Source: Streptomyces collinus Tu 365
Lineage (GTDB): Bacteria > Actinomycetota > Actinomycetes > Streptomycetales > Streptomycetaceae
Direction: 5' to 3'
Assembly: GCF_000444875.1 (NCBI RefSeq)
Contig: NC_021985.1
Span: 2,241,535 to 2,305,534 of the forward strand
Length of the DNA stretch: 64,000 bases
The position numbers and the translations under genes are program-made. The notes beneath the pieces are model-generated. The model was given only the letters and a program-made list of their open reading frames with translations, ran no database searches and was not told the origin of the DNA. The stretch's first letter is position 1. The number at the start of each line of letters is the position of its first letter. Below are positions 47,721 through 55,880 of the stretch, piece by piece.

Positions 47721-47762
47721 CCGGCCCCCGCCGCGGCACGGTCGTGCCGGGACGGGGGCCGG
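47721..47762 (-). terminator. terminator after the acid phosphatase gene
   Basis: 10-bp outer stem CCGGCCCCCG with an inner hairpin CGGCAC/GTGCCG, 34 bases downstream of the phosphatase stop on the minus strand. Confidence 0.7.
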
Positions 47763-47796
47763 GTGCGAGCGTCCGCTCGCCGGCGTACGGCTGACG

Positions 47797-48594
47797 TCAG
47801 GAGACGAAGTACGTCGGGTTCGGCAGCTTGTAGGTGCGGTCGGCGTGTCCGCCGTCGAGGTCCGAGTACTGGTCGCCGAAGTTGGCGACGATCTCGTACC
47901 CGAGGTCGTCCTCGATGTGCTTGCGGGTGCCGGCCTTGTACTGCACGGTGGTGCAGTTCCAGGTGCCGGGGGTGGCGCAGTCGCCCAGGTAGGCGGGCGG
48001 GTTGGCCTTGTCCTTGAGGAACATGTGGCCGGCGTCGAGGTTCACGTCGGCGCCGATCTTCTTCAGGTTGTCGACGGCGGCGGTGCGCTGCGCCTCGCTG
48101 AGACCGGAGTTGTAGAAGACCGTCACGCCCTTGGACGCGGCGTACCGGACCAGCTCGGGGCTGCCGAAGACGGCCGGGCGGTCGGCACGGTTCACGTAGT
48201 CGGCCCAGGTGGTGCCGTTGTACGTGTAGTTGTAGCGCTTCTCGTAGTCGAGGCTGAGCAGCAGCGTGTCGTCGATGTCGAAGACGACGGCCGGCTTCTC
48301 GCCGTGGTGGTGCGCCTTGCGCGCCGCCTTGTCGATGTAGCGGCGGGCGTCGGCGTCGATGCGCGCGAGGTCCTTGGCGTACGGGCTGTCCGGGGACGCC
48401 TGGTAGACGCCGTTGCTGTCGGCGGTGGTGCCGTAGTAGGTGTCGATGTCCTTCACCAGGAGCCCGATGTTGTAGGGCTCGTGGGTGGAGTTCGCGGTGG
48501 ACTGGCCGGCCGTGGCCGCGCCGGCGCCGTACAGGGCGCCACCGGCGAGGGCGCAGGCGGCGGTGGCCGCCGCGATCCGATGTGATTTACGCAT
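47797..48594 (-). CDS. secreted HAD family acid phosphatase (class B-like)
   Basis: A 265-aa exported phosphatase. The signal peptide is at residues 1-30 (RIAAATAACALAGGALYGAGAATA). The HAD nucleophile motif VVFDIDDTLLLSL lies near residue 103, and the downstream motifs include VTVFYNSGLSEAQR and the acidic loop ANFGDQYSDLDGG. The family frees phosphate from organic esters outside the cell. The ATG at 48594 has a weak site. A 10-bp inverted repeat GGAGCGCGAG/CTCGCGCTCC (48623-48632 and 48671-48680) lies in the leader. No PHO box is evident. Confidence 0.92.
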   Translation of the reverse strand: MRKSHRIAAATAACALAGGALYGAGAATAGQSTANSTHEPYNIGLLVKDIDTYYGTTADSNGVYQASPDSPYAKDLARIDADARRYIDKAARKAHHHGEKPAVVFDIDDTLLLSLDYEKRYNYTYNGTTWADYVNRADRPAVFGSPELVRYAASKGVTVFYNSGLSEAQRTAAVDNLKKIGADVNLDAGHMFLKDKANPPAYLGDCATPGTWNCTTVQYKAGTRKHIEDDLGYEIVANFGDQYSDLDGGHADRTYKLPNPTYFVS

Positions 48595-48810
48595 GACAGG
48601 TGTTCTACGCGCGTCACCAGGGGGAGCGCGAGACTCATTGCCCAATCGATATCAAGCCATCCCCGAACGGCTCGCGCTCCGGGGCGGGTACGGGCGTGCC
48701 GGAGCCACCGGTGCGTCAGCACTTCTGGCGTGGCGCCCAGTTGCCGGGCCGTGCCCGGGGACGGACCGCCGCCGTGTCGGCGCAGGCAGACGGCGGGGGT
48801 CGCGGGCCTC

Positions 48811-50544
48811 TCAGCCGGCGTACGGGTCCGGCACCTGGCCCGGGCGGGCGAGGAACTCGAAGTCGCAGCCGGTGTCGGCCTGGGTGATCTGTGCCTGGTG
48901 GAGGGCGCCGAAGCCGCGCTCGTACCGGGCGGGCGGCGGGGTCCAGGCGGCCCGGCGCCGCTCCAGTTCCGCGTCGTCCACGTGCAGGTGGAGGCTGCGG
49001 GCGTCGACGTCCAGGGTGATGAGGTCGCCGGTGCGCACCAGCGCGAGGGGCCCGCCGACGTACGACTCGGGCGCCACGTGCAGCACGCAGGCGCCGTAAC
49101 TGGTGCCGCTCATCCGGGCGTCGGAGATCCGCACCATGTCCCGCACTCCTTGCTCGAGCAGGTGGCCCGGGATGGGCAGCATGCCGTACTCGGGCATGCC
49201 GGGGCCGCCCTTGGGTCCGGCGTTGCGCAGCACCAGCACGCTGTCGGCGGTGATGCCGAGGGCGGGGTCGTCGATGGTGCGCTGCATGGTCCGGTAGTCG
49301 TCGAAGACGACGGCGGGGCCGGTGTGCCGCAGCAGGCGGGGCTCGGCGGCGATGTGCTTGACGACGGCGCCGTCCGGGCAGAGGTTGCCCCGCAGGACGG
49401 CGACCCCGCCCTCGCTCGCGACCGGGTTGTCACGGGTGCGGATCACCGCGTCGTCGTGCACCCGCGCGCCGGCGAGCTGCTCGCGCAGGGTGTCGTGGGA
49501 GACCGTCGGCCGGTCGAGGTGGAGCAGGTCGGGGATGCGGGAGAGGAAGCCGGGCAGGCCGCCGGCGAAGTGGAAGTCCTCCATGAGGTGGCGCCGGCCG
49601 CCGGGCCGGACGTCGGCGAGGACCGGGACGGTGCGGGCGATGCGGTCGAAGTCGTCCAGGGTGAGTTTCACCCCCGCCCGGCCCGCCATGGCGATCAGGT
49701 GGATCACGGCGTTGGTGGAACCGCCGAGCCCGAGCACCGTGGTGACGGCGTCCTCGAAGGCCTCGCGGGTGAGGATGTCGCTCGGCCTGCGGTCGCGGTG
49801 GACCAGTGCGACGATCGTCAGGCCGGCCCGCGCGGCCATCCGGTCGTGCCCGGAGTCCACCGCCGGGATGCTGGACGCGCCCGGCACGGTCATCCCGAGC
49901 GCCTCGGCGGCCGCGGTGAGCGTCGACGCGGTGCCCATCGTCATGCAGTGGCCGGGCGAGCGGGCCAGTCCGCTCTCCAGTTCGGCCATCTCGCAGTCGC
50001 CGATGAGACCGGCCCGCCGGTCGTCCCAGTACTTCCACATGTCGGTGCCGGACCCCAGGACCTCGCCCCTCCAGTGGCCCGGGAGCATGGGCCCGGCCGG
50101 TACGAACACGGCGGGCAGGTCGACGGAGGCGGCGCCCATGAGCAGCGCGGGGGTCGACTTGTCGCAGCCGCCCATGAGCACCGCGCCGTCGACGGGGTAG
50201 GACCGCAGCAGTTCCTCGGTCTCCATGGCGAGCAGGTTGCGGTAGAGCATCGGGGTCGGCTTCTGGAAGGTCTCGCTGAGCGTGGAGACGGGGAACTCCA
50301 GCGGGAAGCCGCCCGCCTGCCACACCCCGCGCTTGACGGCCTGGGCCCGCTCGCGCAGGTGGACGTGGCAGGGGTTGATGTCGGACCAGGTGTTGAGGAT
50401 CGCGACGACCGGCTTGCCGAGGTGTTCCTCGGGCAGGTAGCCGAGCTGGCGGGTGCGGGCGCGGTGGCTGAAGGAGCGCAGGCCGTCCGCGCCGTACCAC
50501 TGGTGGCTCCGGAGCTCTTCCGGGCTCCTGCGGGGCGCGCTCAC
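48811..50544 (-). CDS. IlvD/Edd family dehydratase, probable pentonate (arabonate) dehydratase
   Basis: A 577-aa iron-sulfur dehydratase. Cluster and metal sites are visible as NTWSDINPCHVHL (first Cys), GGCDKSTPALLMG and GHCMTMGTASTLTA. The C-terminal SDARMSGTSYGACVLHV is the family motif close to the active site. The length and the W-S-D-I-N-P-C motif favour sugar-acid (L-arabonate, D-xylonate or D-galactonate) dehydratases over branched-chain IlvD. The GTG at 50544 overlaps the DapA-like gene stop, so they are translated together. Product would be a 2-keto-3-deoxy acid. Confidence 0.9.
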   Translation of the reverse strand: MSAPRRSPEELRSHQWYGADGLRSFSHRARTRQLGYLPEEHLGKPVVAILNTWSDINPCHVHLRERAQAVKRGVWQAGGFPLEFPVSTLSETFQKPTPMLYRNLLAMETEELLRSYPVDGAVLMGGCDKSTPALLMGAASVDLPAVFVPAGPMLPGHWRGEVLGSGTDMWKYWDDRRAGLIGDCEMAELESGLARSPGHCMTMGTASTLTAAAEALGMTVPGASSIPAVDSGHDRMAARAGLTIVALVHRDRRPSDILTREAFEDAVTTVLGLGGSTNAVIHLIAMAGRAGVKLTLDDFDRIARTVPVLADVRPGGRRHLMEDFHFAGGLPGFLSRIPDLLHLDRPTVSHDTLREQLAGARVHDDAVIRTRDNPVASEGGVAVLRGNLCPDGAVVKHIAAEPRLLRHTGPAVVFDDYRTMQRTIDDPALGITADSVLVLRNAGPKGGPGMPEYGMLPIPGHLLEQGVRDMVRISDARMSGTSYGACVLHVAPESYVGGPLALVRTGDLITLDVDARSLHLHVDDAELERRRAAWTPPPARYERGFGALHQAQITQADTGCDFEFLARPGQVPDPYAG

Positions 50545-51452
50545 ACCGGCCACCCGGCGGCGATCGCGGCGACCTCGGCGCGCCTTTCCTCGGGCAGCGG
50601 CCTGCTCGGCGGGCGGACGTCCCGGCGGCACAGGCCGAGCGCGGCGAGCGCCTCCTTGACGACGGTGACGTTGTCGGCGGAGCCGTGGGCGGCGCGCAGC
50701 TCCTCGAAGCGGCGGATCCGCTCCCAGACCCTCATGGCGGCCGGGTAGTCGCCGGAGCGCAGCGCGTCGAGCATGTTCCGCGGGACGGCCGGCGCGACGT
50801 TGACGAGTCCGGAGGTGAAGCCGGTGGCGCCGGCGGAGAAGTAGGAGGGGGCGTACGGCTCGGCGAGGCCGGCCACCCACACGAAGCGGTCCAGGCCCGC
50901 GTCCCGGGCGAAGGCCGCGAACCGGGCCGCGTCCGGGACGGCGTACTTCACGCCGATCACGTTGGGGCAGTGGTCGGCGAGTTCGGCGAGCCGGGCGCCG
51001 GTGAGCCGCGCGTCGCGGACGTAGGGGACGACGCCCAGCTCGGGCACGGCCTCGGCGATGGCCCGGTGGTAGTCGACCCAGCCGGCGGCCGAGACGTAGG
51101 GGTGCACGGGCTGGTGGACCATCACCATCCCGGCGCCGAGGTCGCGGGCGTGCCGGGCGGAGCCGGTCGCGGTGGGCAGGTCGTGGCCCACGCCCACCAG
51201 GACCGCGGCGCGGTCGCCGGCCTCCTCGACGGTCAGCTCGGTGACCAGGCGGCGCTCCTCGGGGGTGAGGGCGTAGAACTCGCCGGTGTTGCCGTTGGGG
51301 GTGAGGGTCGTGATCCCGCCGTCGAGCAGACGGCGCAGCAGGGCCCGGTGGGTGTCACGCTCGACGGAGCCGTCCGCGGCGAAGGGGGTCACCGGAATGG
51401 CCACCACGTCGGCCAGGGCGGCCCGCTGAGCCTCGAACGTCACGCTGCTCAT
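50541..51452 (-). CDS. DapA family lyase/dehydratase for 2-keto-3-deoxy sugar acids
   Basis: A 303-aa TIM-barrel Schiff-base enzyme. The lysine is Lys169 in NVIGVKYAV, the Tyr is Tyr144 in VPYVRD and the pyruvoyl-binding loop is NGNTGEFYALT at residues 53-63. The context (IlvD/Edd dehydratase directly downstream, GntR upstream) suggests dehydration or aldol cleavage of 2-keto-3-deoxy-pentonate rather than lysine synthesis. If it is a dehydratase, the product is alpha-ketoglutarate semialdehyde. The ATG at 51452 overlaps the regulator stop as ATGA. Confidence 0.88.
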   Translation of the reverse strand: MSSVTFEAQRAALADVVAIPVTPFAADGSVERDTHRALLRRLLDGGITTLTPNGNTGEFYALTPEERRLVTELTVEEAGDRAAVLVGVGHDLPTATGSARHARDLGAGMVMVHQPVHPYVSAAGWVDYHRAIAEAVPELGVVPYVRDARLTGARLAELADHCPNVIGVKYAVPDAARFAAFARDAGLDRFVWVAGLAEPYAPSYFSAGATGFTSGLVNVAPAVPRNMLDALRSGDYPAAMRVWERIRRFEELRAAHGSADNVTVVKEALAALGLCRRDVRPPSRPLPEERRAEVAAIAAGWPV

Positions 51453-52105
51453 GAACGGCCTTCCGCTGGGTGGGGCTCGGGGAAAGCCCGCCGCACGAAG
51501 GACGCGATGTGGGCGTGCAGGGCGCCGGCCGCGCCGTCCGCGTCGCCGTCCAGGGCGAGCCGCAGGATCTCCCGGTGCTCGGCGGCCTCCCGCTCCCAGG
51601 AGGGGTCGGCGGCCCAGGCCACGGCGGAGACCAGCGCCGCCTGGTCGCGGACCTCGTCGAGCATCCGGCCGAGCAGCGGGTTGCCGCACGGCAGGTAGAG
51701 GGCGCGGTGGAACGCGCGGTTGGCGAGGGAGCGTTCGGCGGTGTCGGTGGCGGCGTCGGCCCGGGTGAGGGCCTCGCGGGCGGCGTCGAGGGGCGAGCCG
51801 CGCCGCACTGCCCGGCGCAGGGCCTCGGGCTCCAGCAGCAGGCGCACGTCGTAGACCTCGCGGGCCATGTCCGCGTCCACCATGCGCACCGTGACGCCCT
51901 TGTACTGGCTCAGCACGACCAGGCCCGTCCCGGCGAGGGTCTTGAGCGCCTCCCGCACGGGGGTCTTGGACACCCCGAACTGCGCGGCCAGCTCCGTCTC
52001 GACCAGGGCCTGTCCGGGGGGCAACTGCCCCGTCAGGATGCGGTGTCTGATCGCGTCCAGCACGAACTGCGTGCGGGACGGGATCGGGGTGGGCACAGAG
52101 GTCAT
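51449..52105 (-). CDS. GntR family (FadR subfamily) regulator
   Basis: A 218-aa regulator. The N-terminal winged helix includes ILTGQLPPGQALVETELA and FGVSKTPVREALKTLAGTGLV; the FCD effector domain (from residue 95) has metal-binding Asp/His positions in NRAFHRALY and AEHREIL. Such proteins sense sugar acids or other carboxylates. It leads the dehydratase operon with ATGA overlap. The ATG at 52105 has GAGAGGG upstream. It probably represses its own operon by binding palindromes at 52136-52158. Confidence 0.92.
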   Translation of the reverse strand: MTSVPTPIPSRTQFVLDAIRHRILTGQLPPGQALVETELAAQFGVSKTPVREALKTLAGTGLVVLSQYKGVTVRMVDADMAREVYDVRLLLEPEALRRAVRRGSPLDAAREALTRADAATDTAERSLANRAFHRALYLPCGNPLLGRMLDEVRDQAALVSAVAWAADPSWEREAAEHREILRLALDGDADGAAGALHAHIASFVRRAFPEPHPAEGRS

Positions 52106-52135
52106 GCGGCCCTCTCGGATCTCACGTATCGCGTC

Positions 52136-52158
52136 TCATATATGACGTACGAAGTACG
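52136..52158. promoter_or_regulatory. palindromes before the GntR operon
   Basis: TCATATATGA (52136-52145) is a perfect palindrome, and directly beside it CGTACGAAGTACG (52146-52158) contains two GTAC sites 3 bases apart. They lie 31-53 bases before the regulator start in AT-rich sequence, where promoter and operator are expected. Confidence 0.55.
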
Positions 52159-52262
52159 ACGCGGACGACCGTAGGAGGGTGACCGGGTTCCGTCAATGCC
52201 TCTGACAAAGGAAGCGGGCGGGGAATGTCCTTACCGGGCCCGGGAGTTGGCGGGCGGGCGGG

Positions 52263-53024
52263 TCAGAAGACGCGGACGGCGCCCTCGACGGCCGGGTGGG
52301 TCGGCCGGCCGCAGGCGGCCGCGGCGCGCCCGGTCGCCGCCTCCCTGGTGAGCGTCGGCCCGACATGGGTGACGAGCAGTTCCCGCACACGGGCGTCACG
52401 GGCGACGCGCCCGGCGTCCTCGGGGGTGAGATGGACCGGCCGGAGAGGCTCGTCTCCGCCGTGCGCGTCGAGGTCCGCCTCGCACAGGAACAGGTCGGCG
52501 CCGGTGGCGAGTTCGGTGAGCGCGGGGCAGGGGCCGCTGTCCCCCGAGTACGCCAGCACGCTGCCCTGGCACTCGGCGCGCAGACCGTACGCCTCGGTGT
52601 CGTGGACGACGGCGCGGCTGGTCAGGCGGAGGTTCCAGTGCCGGACGTCGTGTCCGTCGTACAGGTCACGGAAGTCGAGGACGGCCTTCAGGAAGTCCAC
52701 GTCCGGGCGGCCGAAGAAGCCGGCCAGCCGCCGCGCGCAGTCCCGCGGGGCGTACACGGGGACAGGCGCGGGCGGGGTCATCCCGCCGAAGGCGAAGGCG
52801 TACGCGGCGGCCAGCAGGTCGGCGCTGTGGTCCGCGTGCAGGTGCGAGATCCAGATCGCCGTGAGCCGCGCGGGGTCCGTGTGCCGCTGCAACGCGGCGA
52901 ACGTGCCCGGACCCGCGTCCACCCACACCTCGGCGCCCCCGCCGGAGACCAGGTACCCGGAGCAGGGCCGGTCGGGGCCGGGGTGCGGCGAGGCGGTGCC
53001 GAGAACGGTGAGCGTGAGCGGCAT
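52263..53024 (-). CDS. MBL-fold metallo-hydrolase
   Basis: A 253-aa metallo-beta-lactamase fold hydrolase of the RNase Z-like group. The metal motif is SHLHADHSADL near residue 60, with later ligands in LAYSGDSGPCPAL and VTHVGPTLTRE. The N-terminal TVLGTASPHPGPDRPCSGYLV is typical of this group. The ATG at 53024 starts in a G-poor leader with no clear ribosome site. The substrate is unknown. Confidence 0.88.
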   Translation of the reverse strand: MPLTLTVLGTASPHPGPDRPCSGYLVSGGGAEVWVDAGPGTFAALQRHTDPARLTAIWISHLHADHSADLLAAAYAFAFGGMTPPAPVPVYAPRDCARRLAGFFGRPDVDFLKAVLDFRDLYDGHDVRHWNLRLTSRAVVHDTEAYGLRAECQGSVLAYSGDSGPCPALTELATGADLFLCEADLDAHGGDEPLRPVHLTPEDAGRVARDARVRELLVTHVGPTLTREAATGRAAAACGRPTHPAVEGAVRVF

Positions 53025-53046
53025 GGGAGTGAGGCTACCGACGCCG

Positions 53047-53065
53047 TCCGCCCGGATCGGGCGGA
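53047..53065 (-). terminator. short hairpin after the 99-aa gene
   Basis: 8-bp perfect stem TCCGCCCG/CGGGCGGA with a 3-base loop, 29 bases downstream of the stop at 53094 on the minus strand, just before the MBL gene. Confidence 0.55.
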
Positions 53066-53093
53066 TTCCCGCAAGCCGGGAGCGAAGGACCGG

Positions 53094-53393
53094 TCAGGTC
53101 TCCACCACGGCCGCGCAGTCGGGGCAGACCCGGGCGGCGTACTCGGGCGGGTACCAGGGGGTCTCGGGTTCCTCGGCGGACATCCGGCGGGCCTTCTCCA
53201 TGGCGAAGGTGTCCTTGCCGCACAGGGTGCGGGGCCCGGCGGCGCCGGACCTGCCGGGGGCGGCGGGCGCGGCGTGCACCCGCCGGGGCACCCGTGCCGC
53301 GCTGGCCGCACCGGGGGACGCGGGGGCGCCGGCCGGGGCCGCGTGGCCGGCCGCCGGCTGGTCGAGTTCGTACACGACGACGATCTCGCTCAT
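53094..53393 (-). CDS. small Cys-containing protein of unknown function
   Basis: A 99-aa protein. The first 10 residues (MSEIVVVYEL) look like a beta strand, then an Ala/Pro-rich low-complexity stretch (12-55). The C-terminal part has TLCGKDTFAMEKARRM and ARVCPDCAAVVE, so one Cys and a C-x-x-C could form a zinc or disulfide site. Short streptomycete proteins of this type are common and uncharacterised. The ATG at 53393 has GGAGG unusually close (one base spacer), so translation may be weak or the start slightly different. Confidence 0.7.
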   Translation of the reverse strand: MSEIVVVYELDQPAAGHAAPAGAPASPGAASAARVPRRVHAAPAAPGRSGAAGPRTLCGKDTFAMEKARRMSAEEPETPWYPPEYAARVCPDCAAVVET

Positions 53394-53480
53394 GCCTCCA
53401 CCGTAGCCACGTTCGCCGCCGATCCGCTTGACGTGGGCGGAGGGTGTCGCAGGGGGGCGTCCGGCGGCTGCCCGGCCGGC

Positions 53481-53549
53481 CGGCGGGGTCACCGCACGGC
53501 CGACGGCGGGGTCACCGCACGGGCAGCGACGAGGTCACCGCACGGACGG
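53481..53549. repeat. 23-bp tandem repeat, three copies
   Basis: The 12-mer GTCACCGCACGG recurs at 53488, 53511 and 53534, exactly 23 bases apart, with partly conserved flanks. It is in the gap after the TIGR03086-type gene stop (53615, minus strand). Confidence 0.9.
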
Positions 53550-53614
53550 CGGCGCCGGCCCAGGGCGACGCTCCGGGCCGCGGCCCGGCGGTGCCACGGC
53601 CGCCGGTCCGGGTG

Positions 53615-54196
53615 CTACGGCCGCCACCCCGGGTCCCGGCCGCTCAGGCCCACCGCGCGGTCGAGCGGCGGCGCGTCCTCGGGGACGGCGACCGGCGGCC
53701 CGAACGGGCTGTTCTCCGGCTGGGCGGCCGCGGCCCGGAGGAAGGCGAGGGAGGCGTCGAGAGCGGCCGGGTCGGGGGTGTACGGCAGGCCGGTCGCGCG
53801 GGCGAGGTCCCAGGCGTGGATCACCAGCTCGTCGGCGGCGATCGGGCCCGCGATCCCGGCCGGCAGGTCGATCCCGCCCGCCCGGGTCATGCCGGTCCAG
53901 GCGGCCGGGTCGCGCCAGGCGTCGGCGAGTTCGTCCAGCGCCTTGGGCAGTTCCTCGCGCCAGCCTGGGCCGATGTCCGGCACGGCGCTGTCCGGGCTGG
54001 TGTCGGTGGTGGCGCCGAGGTCCTTGCGCGCCGCGTCGCGGAAGGCGACGGACAGCCCGAGCAGATGACCCAGCAGGTTGCGTACCGCCAGGTCGGGACA
54101 GGGGGTGGGGGCCGAGAGCTGGTCGTCGGTCACGGCCTCGGCGAGTTGCGCCACGATCCGGGCCTGGGGGCCGAGATCGAGCAGGTGGTCGGACAT
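53615..54196 (-). CDS. TIGR03086/DinB-like metal-binding protein (mycothiol-dependent family)
   Basis: A 193-aa helical-bundle protein of the mycothiol-dependent maleylpyruvate isomerase/DinB-like family. The metal ligands expected are His in NLLGHLLGL and the later DELVIHAWDLARATG with His and Asp. LSAPTPCPDLAVRNLL is characteristic. These proteins use mycothiol in detoxification; the specific reaction is unknown. The ATG at 54196 has GAGGAG about 8 bases upstream. Divergent from the MFS gene. Confidence 0.9.
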   Translation of the reverse strand: MSDHLLDLGPQARIVAQLAEAVTDDQLSAPTPCPDLAVRNLLGHLLGLSVAFRDAARKDLGATTDTSPDSAVPDIGPGWREELPKALDELADAWRDPAAWTGMTRAGGIDLPAGIAGPIAADELVIHAWDLARATGLPYTPDPAALDASLAFLRAAAAQPENSPFGPPVAVPEDAPPLDRAVGLSGRDPGWRP

Positions 54197-54357
54197 GCCT
54201 GGCTCCTCGATGATTGCTGCGGTACCGGTACGGAAGGCTGACCGCGCGGCACGGGGAAACTCATCGGTCCGGCGCAAGCCCGCCGCCGCCGCCGTCCCGC
54301 GGCATAGGGCAGGTGCCCGATGTCCGCCCGCCCCCCTCAGACCCACGATGGGCGGGC

Positions 54358-55593
54358 ATGACGACCTCCTCCACGGTGCCCCGCGTGCTGCGGGACCGCA
54401 ACGCCGCGCTCTGGCTGACCGGCTCGCTGGTGTCCGCCTTCGGCACCTCCTCGCTGTGGCTGGCGTCGGGCGTGTGGGTCAAGGACCTCACCGGTTCGGA
54501 CGGCCTGGCCGCGCTGTGCGTGTTCGCCCTGTGGGCGCCCACCGTGGCGGGCCCGGCGCTCGGGACGCTCGCCGACCGCTGCCGCCGCCGGCCCCTGCTC
54601 GTCGCCCTGAACCTGGGCCTGGCCGCCCTGCTGCCCACCCTCTTCGCCGTCCGCTCCCCCGGCCGTCTGTGGCTGCTGTTCACGGTGCTCTTCCTGTACG
54701 GCGCCGCCGGCGTCGTCCTCGACGCCGCCGAGTCGGCCCTGGTCGCCGCCGCCGTCGCCCCGGACCTGCTCGGTGACCTCAACGGGCTGCGCACGACGGT
54801 CACGGAGGGCATGAAGCTGGTCGCCCCGCTGACCGGGGCGGGCCTCTACGCGGTGGGCGGCGGCCCGGCCGTGGCCTGCCTCGACGCGGTCACCTTCGCC
54901 GCCGCCGCCGGGCTGTGTGCCCTGCTCCGGGTGGCGGAGGGGCGCCCGGTCCGCTCCGGTGCCGGCTGGTGGCGGGAGACGGCGGAGGGCGTGCGCCGCC
55001 TGTGGGGGCACCGGGGGCTGCGGCCACTGGTCGGCGCGGGCGGTACGACGATGCTGTGCGCCGCGCTGGGCAGCACGACGCTGTACGCCGTCGTCGATCG
55101 CCTCGGCCACTCCCCCGCCTATCTGGGCGTGCTGTACGCCGTCCAGGGGGCCGGCTCGGTGGCGGCCGGGCTGGTCTCGGGCCCGGCGCTGCGACGGCTG
55201 GGCGGGCCCCGGTTCGCGGCGGCCGGGATCGCGCTGACGGCGGCCGGGCTGGCGGCGCGCGCCGTTCCCTCGGACCCGGTGGTCCTGGTGTCGGGCGCGG
55301 CGGTCGGGCTGGGGCTGCCGTGCGTCCTGGTCGCCGCGCTCACCGCGGTGCAGCGGGAGACACCGGGGCCGCTGCTGGGCCGGGCGACCGCCACCGCGCA
55401 CACGGTGCTGTTCACCCCGAACGTCGTCGGCCTCGCCGCCGGAGCCGCCCTGGCCGGACCGGCAGGCCCCGTGCCCCTGTGCCTGCTGACCGCCTCGGCA
55501 CTCCTGCTGACGGCGGCCACCCTCACGGTTCACCGGCCGCCCCTCACCTCGCGCTCCGCGTCGAAGTCCCCGCCGGACGCCGGACGCCCGTGA
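54358..55593 (+). CDS. MFS transporter
   Basis: A 411-aa membrane protein with 12 predicted helices of the major facilitator superfamily. The loop motif between helices 2 and 3 is GTLADRCRRRPLL. It resembles macrolide- or enterobactin-type exporters by general layout, but the cargo is unknown. The ATG at 54358 follows a GGGCGGG stretch. The last 12 residues (SRSASKSPPDAGRP) align at DNA level with the repeated sequence that follows the gene, so the 3' end may have been reshaped by the duplication there. Confidence 0.9.
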   Translation: MTTSSTVPRVLRDRNAALWLTGSLVSAFGTSSLWLASGVWVKDLTGSDGLAALCVFALWAPTVAGPALGTLADRCRRRPLLVALNLGLAALLPTLFAVRSPGRLWLLFTVLFLYGAAGVVLDAAESALVAAAVAPDLLGDLNGLRTTVTEGMKLVAPLTGAGLYAVGGGPAVACLDAVTFAAAAGLCALLRVAEGRPVRSGAGWWRETAEGVRRLWGHRGLRPLVGAGGTTMLCAALGSTTLYAVVDRLGHSPAYLGVLYAVQGAGSVAAGLVSGPALRRLGGPRFAAAGIALTAAGLAARAVPSDPVVLVSGAAVGLGLPCVLVAALTAVQRETPGPLLGRATATAHTVLFTPNVVGLAAGAALAGPAGPVPLCLLTASALLLTAATLTVHRPPLTSRSASKSPPDAGRP

Positions 55594-55606
55594 CATGGCA
55601 GCCCCC

Positions 55607-55800
55607 GTCGCGCCGCCCCAGGGGCACGCGCGCGGGCCGCGTCCGCGAGGGCCGCGCAGGGCGCCACGCCCCTTCCGCGCGCCCGGCGCGGCTCGTACCG
55701 CCGCGAGGTCACCGTCGGAAGCCGACCCTCGGGGCACAACTCCCGTCGCCCCACTCCCAAGACACGCGCGCGGGCCGCGTCCCCGGCGACCGCGCCGGGC
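55607..55800. repeat. decayed copies of the 3' end of the 387-aa gene
   Basis: The 19-mer CTCGTACCGCCGCGAGGTC occurs inside the downstream gene (55901-55919) and again at 55692-55710. A second 19-mer, ACGCGCGCGGGCCGCGTCC, occurs at 55626-55644 and 55764-55782; its core CGGGCCGCGT is also in the gene at 55981. Spacings are 138 and 209-210 bases. Read on the minus strand, DAARAR followed by V/A-LG appears in each. The copies are interrupted by stops and are not expected to be translated. Confidence 0.8.
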
Positions 55801-55809
55801 GCCACCGCG

Positions 55810-55851
55810 CGACCGGCGACCGGCGACCGGCGACCGGCGACCGGCGACCGG
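55810..55851. repeat. 7-bp tandem repeat, six perfect copies
   Basis: CGACCGG repeated six times without a change, 30 bases before the stop of the 387-aa gene. Seven is not a multiple of three and it is outside any gene. Confidence 0.95.
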
Positions 55852-55880
55852 GATCCTGCCCCCGTCCCCGCCCCCCCGTT

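Noticed and set aside
48595-48810. PHO box before the secreted acid phosphatase.
   Set aside because: No adjacent GTTCACC-like direct repeats are present in the leader on the relevant strand.
55530-55805. A 91-codon minus-strand gene between MFS and the 387-aa gene.
   Set aside because: It consists of the decayed repeats and overlaps the MFS 3' end; there is no ribosome site and the frame is not that of a known protein.
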